Assembly: GCF_006538345.1 (NCBI RefSeq) | Contig: NZ_BJKL01000001.1 | Span: forward strand, 124,001-188,000 | From: Alteromonas sp. KUL49 | GTDB lineage: Bacteria; Pseudomonadota; Gammaproteobacteria; Enterobacterales; Alteromonadaceae | Length of the DNA stretch: 64,000 bases | Reading direction: 5' to 3' | Shown: positions 55,346-64,000 of the stretch, piece by piece | How positions within the stretch are numbered: the first letter of the stretch is position 1 | Layout of the letters: every line of letters starts with the position of its first letter | Program-made: the position numbers and the translations under genes | Notes under the pieces: model-generated | The model's input: only the letters and a program-made list of their open reading frames with translations | What the model was told of the DNA's origin: nothing | Database searches by the model: none

Positions 55346-56914
55346 ATGAGTGCAGCAACTTCGCTACACACGGATTTAAAAGTGAGTCCGTTGACTGATT
55401 TATCTAACGCCGCATTGATCGAAATCGCAGTGAAACGCGGCGAGGGTGTTCTCGACAAAAACGGCGCATTAGTTGTAGAGACCGGAGCGAGAACAGGGCG
55501 CTCTCCCAACGATAGATTTATCGTAAAAGAGCCTTCAACTGAAAGCGAAATAGACTGGGGTAACGTCAACAAGCCGTTTGACAGCGATAAGTTCGATGCT
55601 CTGTGGGATCGTGTTGAAGCCTATATTGCTACTAAAGACCATTTTTTATCGCATTTACAAGTAGGCGCAGATCCAGAACATGCCCTCCCTATTAAAGTGC
55701 GCACGCAAACTGCGTGGCAGCATGTGTTTGCACGTAACTTATTTATCGTTCCCGAATCTTGGAACCCTAACGATGATGAGCCTTGGCAGGTACTCAATGT
55801 TCCCGGTTTCGCTTGTGAGCCAGAGCGCGATGGCACCAACAGTGACGGTGTTGTGATTATCAACTTTGCGCAGAAGAAAGTGTTAATTGCGGGAATGCGC
55901 TACGCCGGAGAGATGAAGAAGGCAATGTTCTCAGTACAGAACTTCCTCTTACCGGCAAAAGATATCTTACCTATGCACTGCTCGGCTAACGTAGGTGAAG
56001 AGGGCGACGTTACACTTTTCTTCGGACTATCGGGTACAGGTAAAACTACACTCTCAGCCGATCCAAAACGCTTCTTGATTGGTGATGACGAGCACGGCTG
56101 GGCACCCGGTAGCGTATTTAACATTGAAGGCGGTTGTTATGCTAAATGCATCGACTTGTCTCAGAAAAATGAGCCAGTTATCTGGAATGCAATTAAGTTC
56201 GGTACGATTTTAGAAAATGTTGTGCTTGATGACACTCGTACACCTGATTACACCGATACGTCTTTAACGCAAAACTCTCGCGCAGCCTACCCTTTGACGC
56301 ATATCGATAAGCGTGTTGAGGAGAATAGAGGTGGAGAACCACGTTCAGTGGTCTTCCTAACTTGTGATGTGAGCGGCGTTCTACCTCCAGTGAGCGTGTT
56401 GAGTGAAGAAGCCGCGGCTTATCATTTCTTGAGCGGATATACCGCGAAAGTGGGCTCAACGGAGATAGGTTCAACTGCAGATATTGAATCCACATTCTCG
56501 ACCTGCTTTGGCGCACCTTTCTTCCCGCGTCCAGCAGGAGAGTATGCCGAGCTGTTGATCAAGCGTGTCAAAGAATTTGGTGCCAAGGTTTACTTGGTAA
56601 ATACCGGCTGGACAGGTGGGCCTTATGGCACAGGTAAGCGCTTCGATATTCCAACAACCCGAGCCATTATTGATGCAATTGTTTCCGGTGCGCTAGCCGA
56701 TGTTGATACGCAACACATTGATGCATTGAATCTAGATGTTCCCGTGGGTATTCCTGGTGTTGATGAAACGCTGTTAATACCAAAACAAACCTGGGACAAC
56801 CCAGAGTTATACGACGAGTATGCTGAAAATCTTGTGAAAGATTTCCAACAAAACTTTAAAAAATACCAAGTTAGTGAGGCCATTGTTAACGCAGGACCTC
56901 GAAAAGCGTTCTGA
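55346..56914 (+). CDS. pckA: Phosphoenolpyruvate carboxykinase (ATP)
   Basis: A 522-residue cytosolic enzyme converting oxaloacetate and ATP to PEP, ADP and CO2, the entry step of gluconeogenesis. Key motifs are the substrate-binding '[18 protein letters not shown]', the metal-binding '[13 protein letters not shown]', the kinase-1a loop '[16 protein letters not shown]' and '[11 protein letters not shown]'. The length fits the ATP-dependent type (E. coli 540). It is monocistronic, ending in a clear terminator, and has a HexR-like site upstream. Confidence 0.97.
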   Translation: MSAATSLHTDLKVSPLTDLSNAALIEIAVKRGEGVLDKNGALVVETGARTGRSPNDRFIVKEPSTESEIDWGNVNKPFDSDKFDALWDRVEAYIATKDHFLSHLQVGADPEHALPIKVRTQTAWQHVFARNLFIVPESWNPNDDEPWQVLNVPGFACEPERDGTNSDGVVIINFAQKKVLIAGMRYAGEMKKAMFSVQNFLLPAKDILPMHCSANVGEEGDVTLFFGLSGTGKTTLSADPKRFLIGDDEHGWAPGSVFNIEGGCYAKCIDLSQKNEPVIWNAIKFGTILENVVLDDTRTPDYTDTSLTQNSRAAYPLTHIDKRVEENRGGEPRSVVFLTCDVSGVLPPVSVLSEEAAAYHFLSGYTAKVGSTEIGSTADIESTFSTCFGAPFFPRPAGEYAELLIKRVKEFGAKVYLVNTGWTGGPYGTGKRFDIPTTRAIIDAIVSGALADVDTQHIDALNLDVPVGIPGVDETLLIPKQTWDNPELYDEYAENLVKDFQQNFKKYQVSEAIVNAGPRKAF

Positions 56915-57000
56915 ATATAGTCAGGGGACTATAGTCAGGATAAGGGGTTGCACCCTACCCCTTCCCAACGTTCATCACACGTTACGTGATTGATGTTTTC

Positions 57001-57028
57001 GCCCGCGAATTTTCGCGGGCTTTTTTTT
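57001..57028 (+). terminator. Rho-independent terminator of pckA
   Basis: A 9-bp GC-rich stem, GCCCGCGAA / TTCGCGGGC, with a two-base loop is followed by eight T residues, 87 bp after the pckA stop. A strong intrinsic terminator. Confidence 0.92.
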
Positions 57029-57090
57029 GTATGCCCTATCGCGCGCTTAAATTCCTTACTAATCACACTCTGTTTACATAAATAAAACAC

Positions 57091-57119
57091 TTGCTATACG
57101 ATCTTTTTTCATTTATAAG
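57091..57119 (+). promoter_or_regulatory. Probable sigma-70 promoter of the TonB receptor gene
   Basis: TTGCTA (57091-57096) and TATAAG (57114-57119) are separated by exactly 17 bases, 61 bp before the receptor start. A short GATCTT/AAGATC pair (57100-57105 and 57117-57122) overlaps the -10 and might be an operator, but it is too short to rely on. Confidence 0.5.
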
Positions 57120-57179
57120 ATCTGCACAATAATAATAACAATATAAACATACTACCTTTATATTAGTTTAGGATTACAC

Positions 57180-60100
57180 ATGAAAAACAAGGTTGGAACG
57201 CGGTTATTACCAGTTAGTCTTGCTGTTATTGCTGCACTGAATGTGCAGATTTCATACGCTCAAGAAGCTGAGCCTGAGGCAACAAACGACGATATGGTCG
57301 AAGTTATCTCGGTGCGCGGTATAAGAAGTAGTCTAAGAGAATCAATAAGCTTGAAGCGAGATGCGCGCTCAATTCAGGACAGTATTGTTGCTGAAGATTT
57401 GGGTAAGTTCCCTGATCAAAACGTGGCAGAGTCGCTCCAACGTATTACCGGTGTTGCCATTGACCGAACTAATGGTGAGGGTTCGAAAATCACCGTTCGT
57501 GGTTTGGGGCCACAGTTTAACCAAGTACTCGTTAACAATAGAACGTTAGCTACCACAGAACGAGGTAGAGAGTTTGATTTCCAGATCCTTCCGGCTGAAC
57601 TCATCTCTGGCGCTGATGTTATCAAAACGTCGCGGGCGGACTTAGTCGAGGGTAGTTTAGGTGCTTACGTTAACATTGGTACTGCCCGACCTCTCGACAA
57701 TGCTGGCTTTCATGCGGCCGGTTCAGTACAAGGTTATTACAACGACTTAGCGGGTGATACTGGCCCAAGAGCCTCGGCTATCGTGAGCAATACCTTTGCC
57801 GATGACACTGTGGGTGTATTGTTTGGACTTTCCTATTCTGATGTCACTAACCGGATTGATGCGGCGGCCACAAACCGTTGGTTTGAATTTGCTGCTGGTG
57901 ACTACAATGCGCGCTACCTCGACGGAACGCCCGTTGCAGCAGATGAAGTTATTCACGCACCTGGCCGTGCAGTTTACTCCATTGACCAAGAAGAGCGCGA
58001 ACGTTTAAGCGCCAACGCTACTGTTCAGTGGCAAATAAACGACGATGTTACAACAACCTTCGATGTACTTTATTCGGATTTAAGTCGTCAAGCTGACTCG
58101 AGTGGTATGCAGGTACCACTGCAAGGCGCAGCATCAACGTGGCAAGACGTTACTGTTACTGATTCATTTACTTTGGCGGGTGGTACTCGTTTAGGCCAAC
58201 CAATTGATGGTTTGCCCATTGAGCGCGGTCAAGATTCAGAAACACTCGCGCTAGGTTGGAATACCAAAGCTTATGTTGGACGTTGGACCATCGAGGCTGA
58301 TGTAGCTTACTCAAAAGCAGAAGCTACACCACGATTCAACGAAATGACGTTTCACTATGGCAACACTGACCACAACGGCGTTGCTGCCCCCTTTGACGCA
58401 TATAACGATGCGCCAGAAGACATCCTTGCGTTTTATCAGGCTTACCTAGCGGGCGATACAGATTATCTGAACGGTTCAATCAAAGGGCGTTCATCTGATC
58501 CGTTTATAGCGAATATTGATGGTCAATTGGTACCGGTAAACGGTGACTTTATCGCAATTGATAACACAGGCGATATTCTTAACATCACGCAGACGACCAT
58601 AGATTTTACTGACCCTGCTGCTGTACGTTCATGGTGGACCAACATTCGTAGCGAACAACTTGAAGATGAAGTGAAAGAAGCGAAACTCGACTTCGACTAT
58701 GACATCGACGATGGAGTTTTCCGCTCAGTGGAATTTGGTTTGGCCTACACTAAGCGAACTAAAACCCGCGACGTGTATCAAATTGCTAACGGTTGTCGAG
58801 ATAACTCTGCCACAACACCTTGGTTACCAGTACCAGACCTTGCAAGCGGCTTGTCGGCCGATGATATCGCTCAACTTGAAGCGTTAGGCGGAAGCGCACA
58901 GAGTTTCCAGCAGTTTGTAGGTCAAAATACCCTGCAACCATACAACACGTGTCAGGATTGGGATTTAGACGATAGCCTGTTTAGCGTAAACAACGAGAAC
59001 TATCTGGCGGATGAATCCGGTAACTTCCCACGTAACTTTACCCTAATTAACAACATAGAAGCGTTTAAACGCGCTATGGGCGTGATTAGAAATCAAGAAG
59101 TGGGCAGTTCAAATGACTGGACTACTGAAGCACTTCGTCCTTCTGATTCAGTAATTAATGAAGAAGAAAATATTGCGTTATACACCCAAGTGAATCTAGA
59201 GGGCGAGTACGGTGATTGGACATGGAGCGGTAATGTCGGCTTGCGCTACATTCGCACCGAGACTACATCGACAGGTGAACGTAGAAATATTCAAAACATT
59301 GAAATTGAGAGTATTACTCCGGACCAAGGTACTATTCTTGAATTTACCTACTTCGACCCAGAACCAACCTCACTCGGTCGAGACTATGATGAGTTTTTGC
59401 CAAGCTTCAACTTGTCAGTTGACTTGAATAACGGTTTCTTTGTGAAGACTGCAGCGGCAAAAGTGATTACCCGTCCAGCCATTGAAGACACTGGGGTAAA
59501 TACCACCACAGTGGATCGGGTTCGCTTAGACCAATACTTCACTACCGGCAATAACCCGTTCTTGAACCCATATGAAGCTAATCAGTTCGACCTGTCCATT
59601 GAGTACTACCAAGACAATGGTAATGCTTACTCGGTAGGCTTGTTCTACAAAGATATTAGTTCATTTATTTCAACGCGTACCGAGAACATCAGCACGGGCC
59701 AGTTCTTTGATACTTTTGACAATGGTGAGCAAGAACTTATTCAGGTAGCTACTCAGCCGTCTAACCGTCCTGGCGGTACCGTACAAGGCTTTGAAGCCGC
59801 AGCTCTGCACTTCTTCGACTATCTTCCTGGCTTTATGAGTGGTTTTGGTGTGCAAGCTAACTACACCTACACCGACACTGAAGACAAATTGGGCTCAAGT
59901 GATATTCCGGAGCGAGTTAATGTACGTTCTGCTGGAGACGGGCTCGAGGGCTTCTCGAAAAATTCATTTAACTTAGTGGCGTTTTATGACAAAGACGGCT
60001 TCCAAGCTCGATTGGCGTACAACTGGCGTGAAGGTTACTTGAAAGAGCGTACAGCGGCTGATTTAAGACTGTTACCTAAGCATGTAGATGATTATGGTCA

Positions 60101-60269
60101 GTTTGATTTCAGTACTTCGTACGACATTACGGAGAACTTCACGGTTCGTGGCGAGATCATTAACTTAACCAATGAAAACATTCTGGAATTCGCCGATATT
60201 CGCGAGCGTGTTTCATTGGTTCAGTATACCGGGAGACGTTTCCAACTTGGCGTAACAGCTAAGTTCTAA
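57180..60269 (+). CDS. TonB-dependent receptor (Xanthomonas-Caulobacter type)
   Basis: A 1029-residue outer-membrane receptor. A signal peptide ends near residue 27 ('ISYA'), then a TonB-box-like 'VEVISVRGI', the plug domain (about residues 50-165, 'FPDQNVAESLQRITGVAIDR' and 'ITVRGLGPQFNQVLVNNRTL'), and a 22-strand barrel ending in 'YTGRRFQLGVTAKF' with a terminal Phe. The N-terminal pattern is that of the large receptors that in marine and freshwater bacteria take up oligosaccharides or other complex organics rather than siderophores. The substrate is not known. It is separated from the halogenase-like gene by a strong hairpin. Confidence 0.9.
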   Translation: MKNKVGTRLLPVSLAVIAALNVQISYAQEAEPEATNDDMVEVISVRGIRSSLRESISLKRDARSIQDSIVAEDLGKFPDQNVAESLQRITGVAIDRTNGEGSKITVRGLGPQFNQVLVNNRTLATTERGREFDFQILPAELISGADVIKTSRADLVEGSLGAYVNIGTARPLDNAGFHAAGSVQGYYNDLAGDTGPRASAIVSNTFADDTVGVLFGLSYSDVTNRIDAAATNRWFEFAAGDYNARYLDGTPVAADEVIHAPGRAVYSIDQEERERLSANATVQWQINDDVTTTFDVLYSDLSRQADSSGMQVPLQGAASTWQDVTVTDSFTLAGGTRLGQPIDGLPIERGQDSETLALGWNTKAYVGRWTIEADVAYSKAEATPRFNEMTFHYGNTDHNGVAAPFDAYNDAPEDILAFYQAYLAGDTDYLNGSIKGRSSDPFIANIDGQLVPVNGDFIAIDNTGDILNITQTTIDFTDPAAVRSWWTNIRSEQLEDEVKEAKLDFDYDIDDGVFRSVEFGLAYTKRTKTRDVYQIANGCRDNSATTPWLPVPDLASGLSADDIAQLEALGGSAQSFQQFVGQNTLQPYNTCQDWDLDDSLFSVNNENYLADESGNFPRNFTLINNIEAFKRAMGVIRNQEVGSSNDWTTEALRPSDSVINEEENIALYTQVNLEGEYGDWTWSGNVGLRYIRTETTSTGERRNIQNIEIESITPDQGTILEFTYFDPEPTSLGRDYDEFLPSFNLSVDLNNGFFVKTAAAKVITRPAIEDTGVNTTTVDRVRLDQYFTTGNNPFLNPYEANQFDLSIEYYQDNGNAYSVGLFYKDISSFISTRTENISTGQFFDTFDNGEQELIQVATQPSNRPGGTVQGFEAAALHFFDYLPGFMSGFGVQANYTYTDTEDKLGSSDIPERVNVRSAGDGLEGFSKNSFNLVAFYDKDGFQARLAYNWREGYLKERTAADLRLLPKHVDDYGQFDFSTSYDITENFTVRGEIINLTNENILEFADIRERVSLVQYTGRRFQLGVTAKF

Positions 60270-60283
60270 GCGCAGTGAGCTTA

Positions 60284-60330
60284 GTTGTTCACCTGAGTTA
60301 AAAGTTTTTTGGCTCGGGTGAACAACGTTT
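60284..60330 (+). terminator. Long hairpin between receptor and halogenase-like genes
   Basis: A 14-bp stem, GTTGTTCACCTGAG (60284-60297) with CTCGGGTGAACAAC (60313-60326), has one G-T wobble and a 15-base loop, followed by GTTTTATT. It can act as a partial terminator or an mRNA-stabilising hairpin lowering expression of the downstream gene relative to the receptor. Confidence 0.65.
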
Positions 60331-60338
60331 TATTGGCT

Positions 60339-61862
60339 ATGACTATGAATGAAGTAAATTCCATAACTAACTACGTTGTTGTTGGGGGCGGTACAGCTGG
60401 ATGGATCAGCGCCGCTATTCTTTCAAAAGCACTCAGAAATCAGCCGCATAAAATTTCGGTGGTTGAGTCACCAGATATCCCCACCATAGGTGTGGGTGAA
60501 GCCACGATTCCTTCTTTCGTTGATTTACTGGAATACCTACAGATCCCTCTGGCGGAATTTGTCGCAAAAACGGGGGCGACGTTTAAGCTGGGTATCAAAT
60601 TTGTCGACTGGAAACAAAAAGGCCACCACTACTGGCACCAGTTTGGTGAAGTGGGAAACAAAATTGACGGAGTGGATTTTTACCAGCATTGGCTTAAACA
60701 TCATTTAACCACGCAAAAGTATGAGTTTACCGATTTCTCCCCAGCCGTTGCTTTAGCAAAACAACATAAATTCTTCATTTCATCCCCTGAACATCCAACC
60801 AATCTCTCTAAATCCACGTTTGCCTTGCATTTCGATGCCAGCAAGGTGGCGAAATTTCTTAAACAGTACTGTTTAAGTCACGGCGTGGAGTATGTGCCTG
60901 CTAAGGTCTGCGATGTGACGAAACATAACGACGGCAGTATATATAGCTTAGTCACCGATGAAGGGAAAGAGCTCGAAGGAGACTTCTTTTTTGACTGTTC
61001 GGGGCAACGTGCCCTGTTAATTGGCAAAGCCCTACGTGTAGGTTACACCAACTGGCAGCACCATTTACCGGTAAATAGTGCCATTGCCGTGCAGTCTGAG
61101 TCGCGAGGAGAAATTCCCCCCTATACCGAATCCGTTGCTCTTGAACATGGGTGGCGTTGGCGTATTCCATTGCAAGAGCGAATTGGTAATGGCTATGTGT
61201 ATTGCAGTGATTTTTGCTCCGACGAGAATGCACGTCAAACCTTGCTTGCCAATATAGAACGTCCAACCTCAGAACCGAGAAAAATCACTTTTACTACGGG
61301 CGTAAGACAAAAAATTTGGGACAAAAACTGTGTCGCCGTAGGGCTATCGAGTGGTTTCTTGGAGCCACTAGAATCCACGAGTATATACTTGGTTATGCGG
61401 ACGATGCTTAAGTTTGTTCAGTCACTACCAAGTGCGCAATTGTTTCAACCCACCATCGACGAATTTAATCGCCTCATGGTGAATGAGTACGAGTATATTC
61501 GCGACTTTATTATCTTGCATTATTGCGTGTCTGAACGACAAGACAGCGACTTTTGGAGAATGTGGCAACACATGGAGCTACCCGATTCGCTAAAGTACAA
61601 GCTTGAGCTTTTCAAATGTCAGGGGCGACTCATGGACAATTACTATGACTTGTTCTCTCATGAGAGCTGGTACGCCGTGTTAGAAGGTATGGGCGTAAGA
61701 CCCAGAAGCTATGACCCCGCCATAAACAACTCAGATGATATGTTAGTTGCGCAAGCTCTGGATAAAAGCTTCGCAGCACTTCAGGTGAGTGCTTCCAAAT
61801 GCCTCGACCATAAGGACTATCTGGATAAGCTTATTGCCGCCTTTTATCGCGCCACAGCCTAG
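60339..61862 (+). CDS. Flavin-dependent tryptophan halogenase-like protein
   Basis: A flavoprotein of 507 residues. The FAD-binding 'VVVGGGTAGWISA' opens it, the catalytic-lysine region is 'TFKLGIKFVDW' (K83), the halogenase motif WxWxIP is present as 'GWRWRIPLQ' (272-277), and 'SSGFLEPLESTSIY' follows. All core motifs are intact. In this group of bacteria such proteins often sit beside TonB receptors and sugar or amino acid uptake genes, so true chlorination activity is uncertain. The ATG at 60339 is preferred to a TTG at 60309; another ATG at 60345 is possible. Confidence 0.87.
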   Translation: MTMNEVNSITNYVVVGGGTAGWISAAILSKALRNQPHKISVVESPDIPTIGVGEATIPSFVDLLEYLQIPLAEFVAKTGATFKLGIKFVDWKQKGHHYWHQFGEVGNKIDGVDFYQHWLKHHLTTQKYEFTDFSPAVALAKQHKFFISSPEHPTNLSKSTFALHFDASKVAKFLKQYCLSHGVEYVPAKVCDVTKHNDGSIYSLVTDEGKELEGDFFFDCSGQRALLIGKALRVGYTNWQHHLPVNSAIAVQSESRGEIPPYTESVALEHGWRWRIPLQERIGNGYVYCSDFCSDENARQTLLANIERPTSEPRKITFTTGVRQKIWDKNCVAVGLSSGFLEPLESTSIYLVMRTMLKFVQSLPSAQLFQPTIDEFNRLMVNEYEYIRDFIILHYCVSERQDSDFWRMWQHMELPDSLKYKLELFKCQGRLMDNYYDLFSHESWYAVLEGMGVRPRSYDPAINNSDDMLVAQALDKSFAALQVSASKCLDHKDYLDKLIAAFYRATA

Positions 61863-61882
61863 TGCACTGCGCTGTGGCTTTT
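61851..61882 (+). terminator. Terminator overlapping the halogenase stop codon
   Basis: The stem GCCACAGC (61851-61858) / GCTGTGGC (61871-61878) begins in the last three codons, has a 12-base loop containing the palindrome AGTGCACT, and is followed by TTTT. A moderate intrinsic terminator. The following stretch to 62126 holds no gene; it includes a GTTGCGCAAC palindrome at 62072-62081 of unknown use. Confidence 0.6.
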
Positions 61883-62126
61883 GACAAACCGGCATGCAAT
61901 TGTTGTTGCTAAACATAGCGATTGTTCGTAAAGTAGCGCCCATTACCTAAGCAAGCAATAGACTTGCGATTTCTACTGTTTTTCAGGCCGCCACTGGCTT
62001 TTTACCCCTACTCATAATCAAATAGTCATCACTGTTGGTTGCTTGCTCGATTTGCTAAATGCATAGACTGGGTTGCGCAACACAGGTGAGAGCGTATTCG
62101 TCTTGATTAAAGATAAGGATTTACCC

Positions 62127-63298
62127 ATGGACCGCCGCCCAATAACCATTGTGATATTTACTGGCTTCTACCTACTTGGTTTGCTGTTTTTAATTGTGGG
62201 GGTATACTTCTGCCAGACATTATCGTCGATTTGAATGTCACTAAAGCGGATGCCGGTGTGTTGTTTACGCTGTTTTCTTTAGGTTCTATGGCCGGTGCTA
62301 TCGCAGGAGGTAAATATGCAAGTCGCTTTGACTACCTATTCTTATTGAGTGTTCTCATAGTGGTGAATGCGGTTACCTTGGTGTTTATGTCCTTGGTGAC
62401 TCACTGGTATCTCATGCTCGTTTATGCGGGAATCATCGGTATTGTGGCGGCCACTATCATCACCATAGGTCATACACTGATTGCCCGCCTATACGAAGAA
62501 AAGCGCTTTAAAATGATGGGCATCATGGACTTTATGTTCAGTTTTGGTGCCCTATCAGCCTCTTTCTACGTTACTGGGTTGTACTTGTTGAGCGAAAATT
62601 GGCGACTTCCACTGCAGGTCATGGCCGGCATTATGTTTCTATTGAGTGCCTATACCCTTGCGTGCGCCGTACGTTCATCTAAATCAGTCTCTGGCGATGT
62701 GGCGACAGAGAGGAAAACACTGTCATTCAAAGTGGTACTGCGCCAACCCGTTTTTCTATTTATGGCTGTACTGACTTTTGGTTATGGCGCGATAGAGTTT
62801 GGCAACGCTAACTGGTTCGTGACTTATGCCCAAACCGGATTGGGATACACAGGTGAGCAAGCGCGTAACCTACTGGCTTGTTTTACGGGTGGAATGGTTA
62901 TCAGTCGTTTGGTGTATACCTATTTTCTAAGGTTCGTCACAGTTCACCATCTCATTATGGTACTCGCCACAGGCACCTTGTTGGGTACCCTTTCTATCAA
63001 GCTGTTTACCGACTTATATCTATTGGGTTTAGGTAACTTCATTCTTGGCTTTAGTTTAGGTGCCTTATTCCCACTGGTGTTGTCGTCGGCCATGAACATT
63101 GACAGCGACAACGGCCCAGTACTGTCGGGCGTCAGCATTGTAGCGAACTCCATGGGTGTACAAATCGCATCATTTTCCACAGGCGTTTGGGCAAACAGTG
63201 CCACTATTAATGTGGCATTTTGGGTGATTCCTATGGCTGGGCTAGTCTTGTGGTTATCTAGTATTGGGTTTGCCTACAAGATGAAGGCAGCGCGATAA
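62127..63298 (+). pseudogene. MFS transporter, interrupted by a one-base frameshift
   Basis: The natural start is the ATG at 62127 with AAGGA upstream; it encodes the first helix 'ITIVIFTGFYLLGLLFLIVG' and then runs into a stop at 62232. The rest continues in another frame from about 62203 ('ILLPDIIVDLNVTKADAGVL') to 63298, giving eleven more helices of an MFS permease (sugar-permease/TsgA-like type). Adding one G to the GGGGG run at 62198-62202 joins them into a normal 390-residue protein reading LIVGGILLPDI. Either the gene is inactive, it is phase-variable, or the sequence has an indel error. The substrate may relate to the receptor gene upstream. Confidence 0.8.
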
Positions 63299-63340
63299 CC
63301 TTCTTTGGTTACCACCTGTCCTGTAGCGCTTTTAACCCAT

Positions 63341-64000
63341 CTAGTAAGCTTCGATGAGTGTGCCTAGCTCGCTCCAAAAACTTCGACTTGCAATGGCGTT
63401 GTTGCGCAGTTCAGTCAGCTGAATAGCATCAAACCATGTTCCTTTTTTAATGACTGCATCTGGGTTTGTCAGTATGTTTAGATTGTCCAGTGGATTACCT
63501 CTAGAGTAGATAACATCAGCGTTAAACCCTTCAGCAACTTGACCAATCTCTTCCTCCATACCAAGTGCCGTCGCAGGATTTATTGTCGCCGCTGCTATAA
63601 CATCGAACCGAGAGAGCCCTGCTTGCTCCAGTAGTTTCATTTCACCATGGGTTGCCAATCCATGAGGTGACAATAGCACCCCCGAATCAGAGCCCACCAA
63701 CAGCGGGATATCGGCTTGATGTAATACGCGGGTAATAGTGAGTAGAAATTGCATGGTAGTTTGATTGTGTTTGACCATGGCATCGGAGGCTTCAAGCCAG
63801 CGAGAGACCTGATTATTCTTAGCTTCTAAGGCAATAATACTCGAGGTGTATTCATCGGGAAGGGTATCGAGAAACGCTTGTTTTTGTGCGCTTATCATGG
63901 TCAGTTGATTGAAGATATTAAGTGTAGGAGTAATAGGTACTCCCGTTGCCTTAAGGTCATCACTAATCGGTGGAAGCAGTGCTTCGTCCATTTGATAGTT
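63341..64000 (-). CDS. Amidohydrolase family protein, C-terminal part
   Basis: The gene continues past the window end, so only the C-terminal 220 residues are seen. The pattern is that of imidazolonepropionase-like/metal-dependent amidohydrolases: 'IPLLVGSDSGVL' supplies the metal-binding Asp, 'LATHGEMKLLEQAGLSRFDV' and 'AATINPATALGMEEEIGQVA' follow, and 'NADVIYSRGNPLDNL' is the typical beta-sandwich return. An upstream signal peptide, usual in secreted members, cannot be checked. It converges with the MFS gene across 42 bp. Confidence 0.85.
   Translation of the reverse strand, partial: NYQMDEALLPPISDDLKATGVPITPTLNIFNQLTMISAQKQAFLDTLPDEYTSSIIALEAKNNQVSRWLEASDAMVKHNQTTMQFLLTITRVLHQADIPLLVGSDSGVLLSPHGLATHGEMKLLEQAGLSRFDVIAAATINPATALGMEEEIGQVAEGFNADVIYSRGNPLDNLNILTNPDAVIKKGTWFDAIQLTELRNNAIASRSFWSELGTLIEAY

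Noticed and set aside
57100-57122. GATCTT/AAGATC pair at the receptor promoter
   Set aside because: Six-base arms in AT-rich DNA are expected by chance; mentioned only alongside the promoter.
1-64000. CRISPR arrays, tRNA or rRNA genes, intact IS elements, phage genes
   Set aside because: None seen: no regularly spaced repeats, no tRNA-like cloverleaf with CCA-type ends, no transposase or integrase frame.

Overview
The window reads as chromosomal DNA of a marine-type gammaproteobacterium, most likely an Alteromonadales member (Alteromonas/Glaciecola/Aestuariibacter-like). The grounds are protein resemblance, moderate GC, a complete type II secretion operon, and a large TonB receptor next to a tryptophan-halogenase-like protein. 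No 16S rRNA is present, so the genus is an inference. No rRNA, tRNA, CRISPR array or intact insertion sequence was seen.

Layout. 1-3573: end of a cytochrome c oxidase assembly operon (SURF1, a small thioredoxin-fold-like protein, heme A and heme O synthases, SCO). 3578-8885: GNAT acetyltransferase, polysaccharide deacetylase, MATE exporter, then a leftward operon nfuA / small membrane protein / racemase / methyltransferase with an IscR-type box before nfuA. 8998-19699: M14 peptidase, solute-binding-like protein, RMD1 and DUF808 proteins, comF, bioH, a flagellar-rod-like small protein, a SprA-type HEXXH protein, and tex. 19879-22781: an AT-richer accessory patch (HEAT protein, beta-helix protein, DUF1080 protein). 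22800-33945: greB, fkpA, slyX, yheV, yheS-yheT-yheU, yceI, cysQ, nudE, yrfG and yjjX. 34030-42304: sterol-desaturase-like protein and a HlyD/ABC/permease/NtrC-type regulator/sensor kinase operon. 42291-53563: gspC-N, leftward. 53693-56914: hslR, hslO, pckA. 57180-end: TonB receptor, halogenase-like flavoprotein, frameshifted MFS transporter and an amidohydrolase cut by the window edge.

Many housekeeping genes (nfuA, comF/gntX, bioH, greB, tex, fkpA, slyX, yheV, yheSTU, nudE, yrfG, hslR, hslO, pckA) also cluster in one part of the E. coli chromosome. The backbone therefore looks like an old conserved neighbourhood opened by insertions, the largest being the efflux operon plus the type II secretion operon between yrfG/yjjX and hslR.

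Main points for a second look: a 267-bp cloverleaf-shaped inverted-repeat element with TA ends (24871-25137); a self-contained sigma-54 circuit, with an 11-bp dyad and a -24/-12 promoter ahead of the efflux operon that encodes its own NtrC-family regulator; a one-base frameshift that removes that regulator's DNA-binding helix; a second homopolymer frameshift in the MFS gene; and near-consensus IscR and HexR sites before nfuA and pckA.
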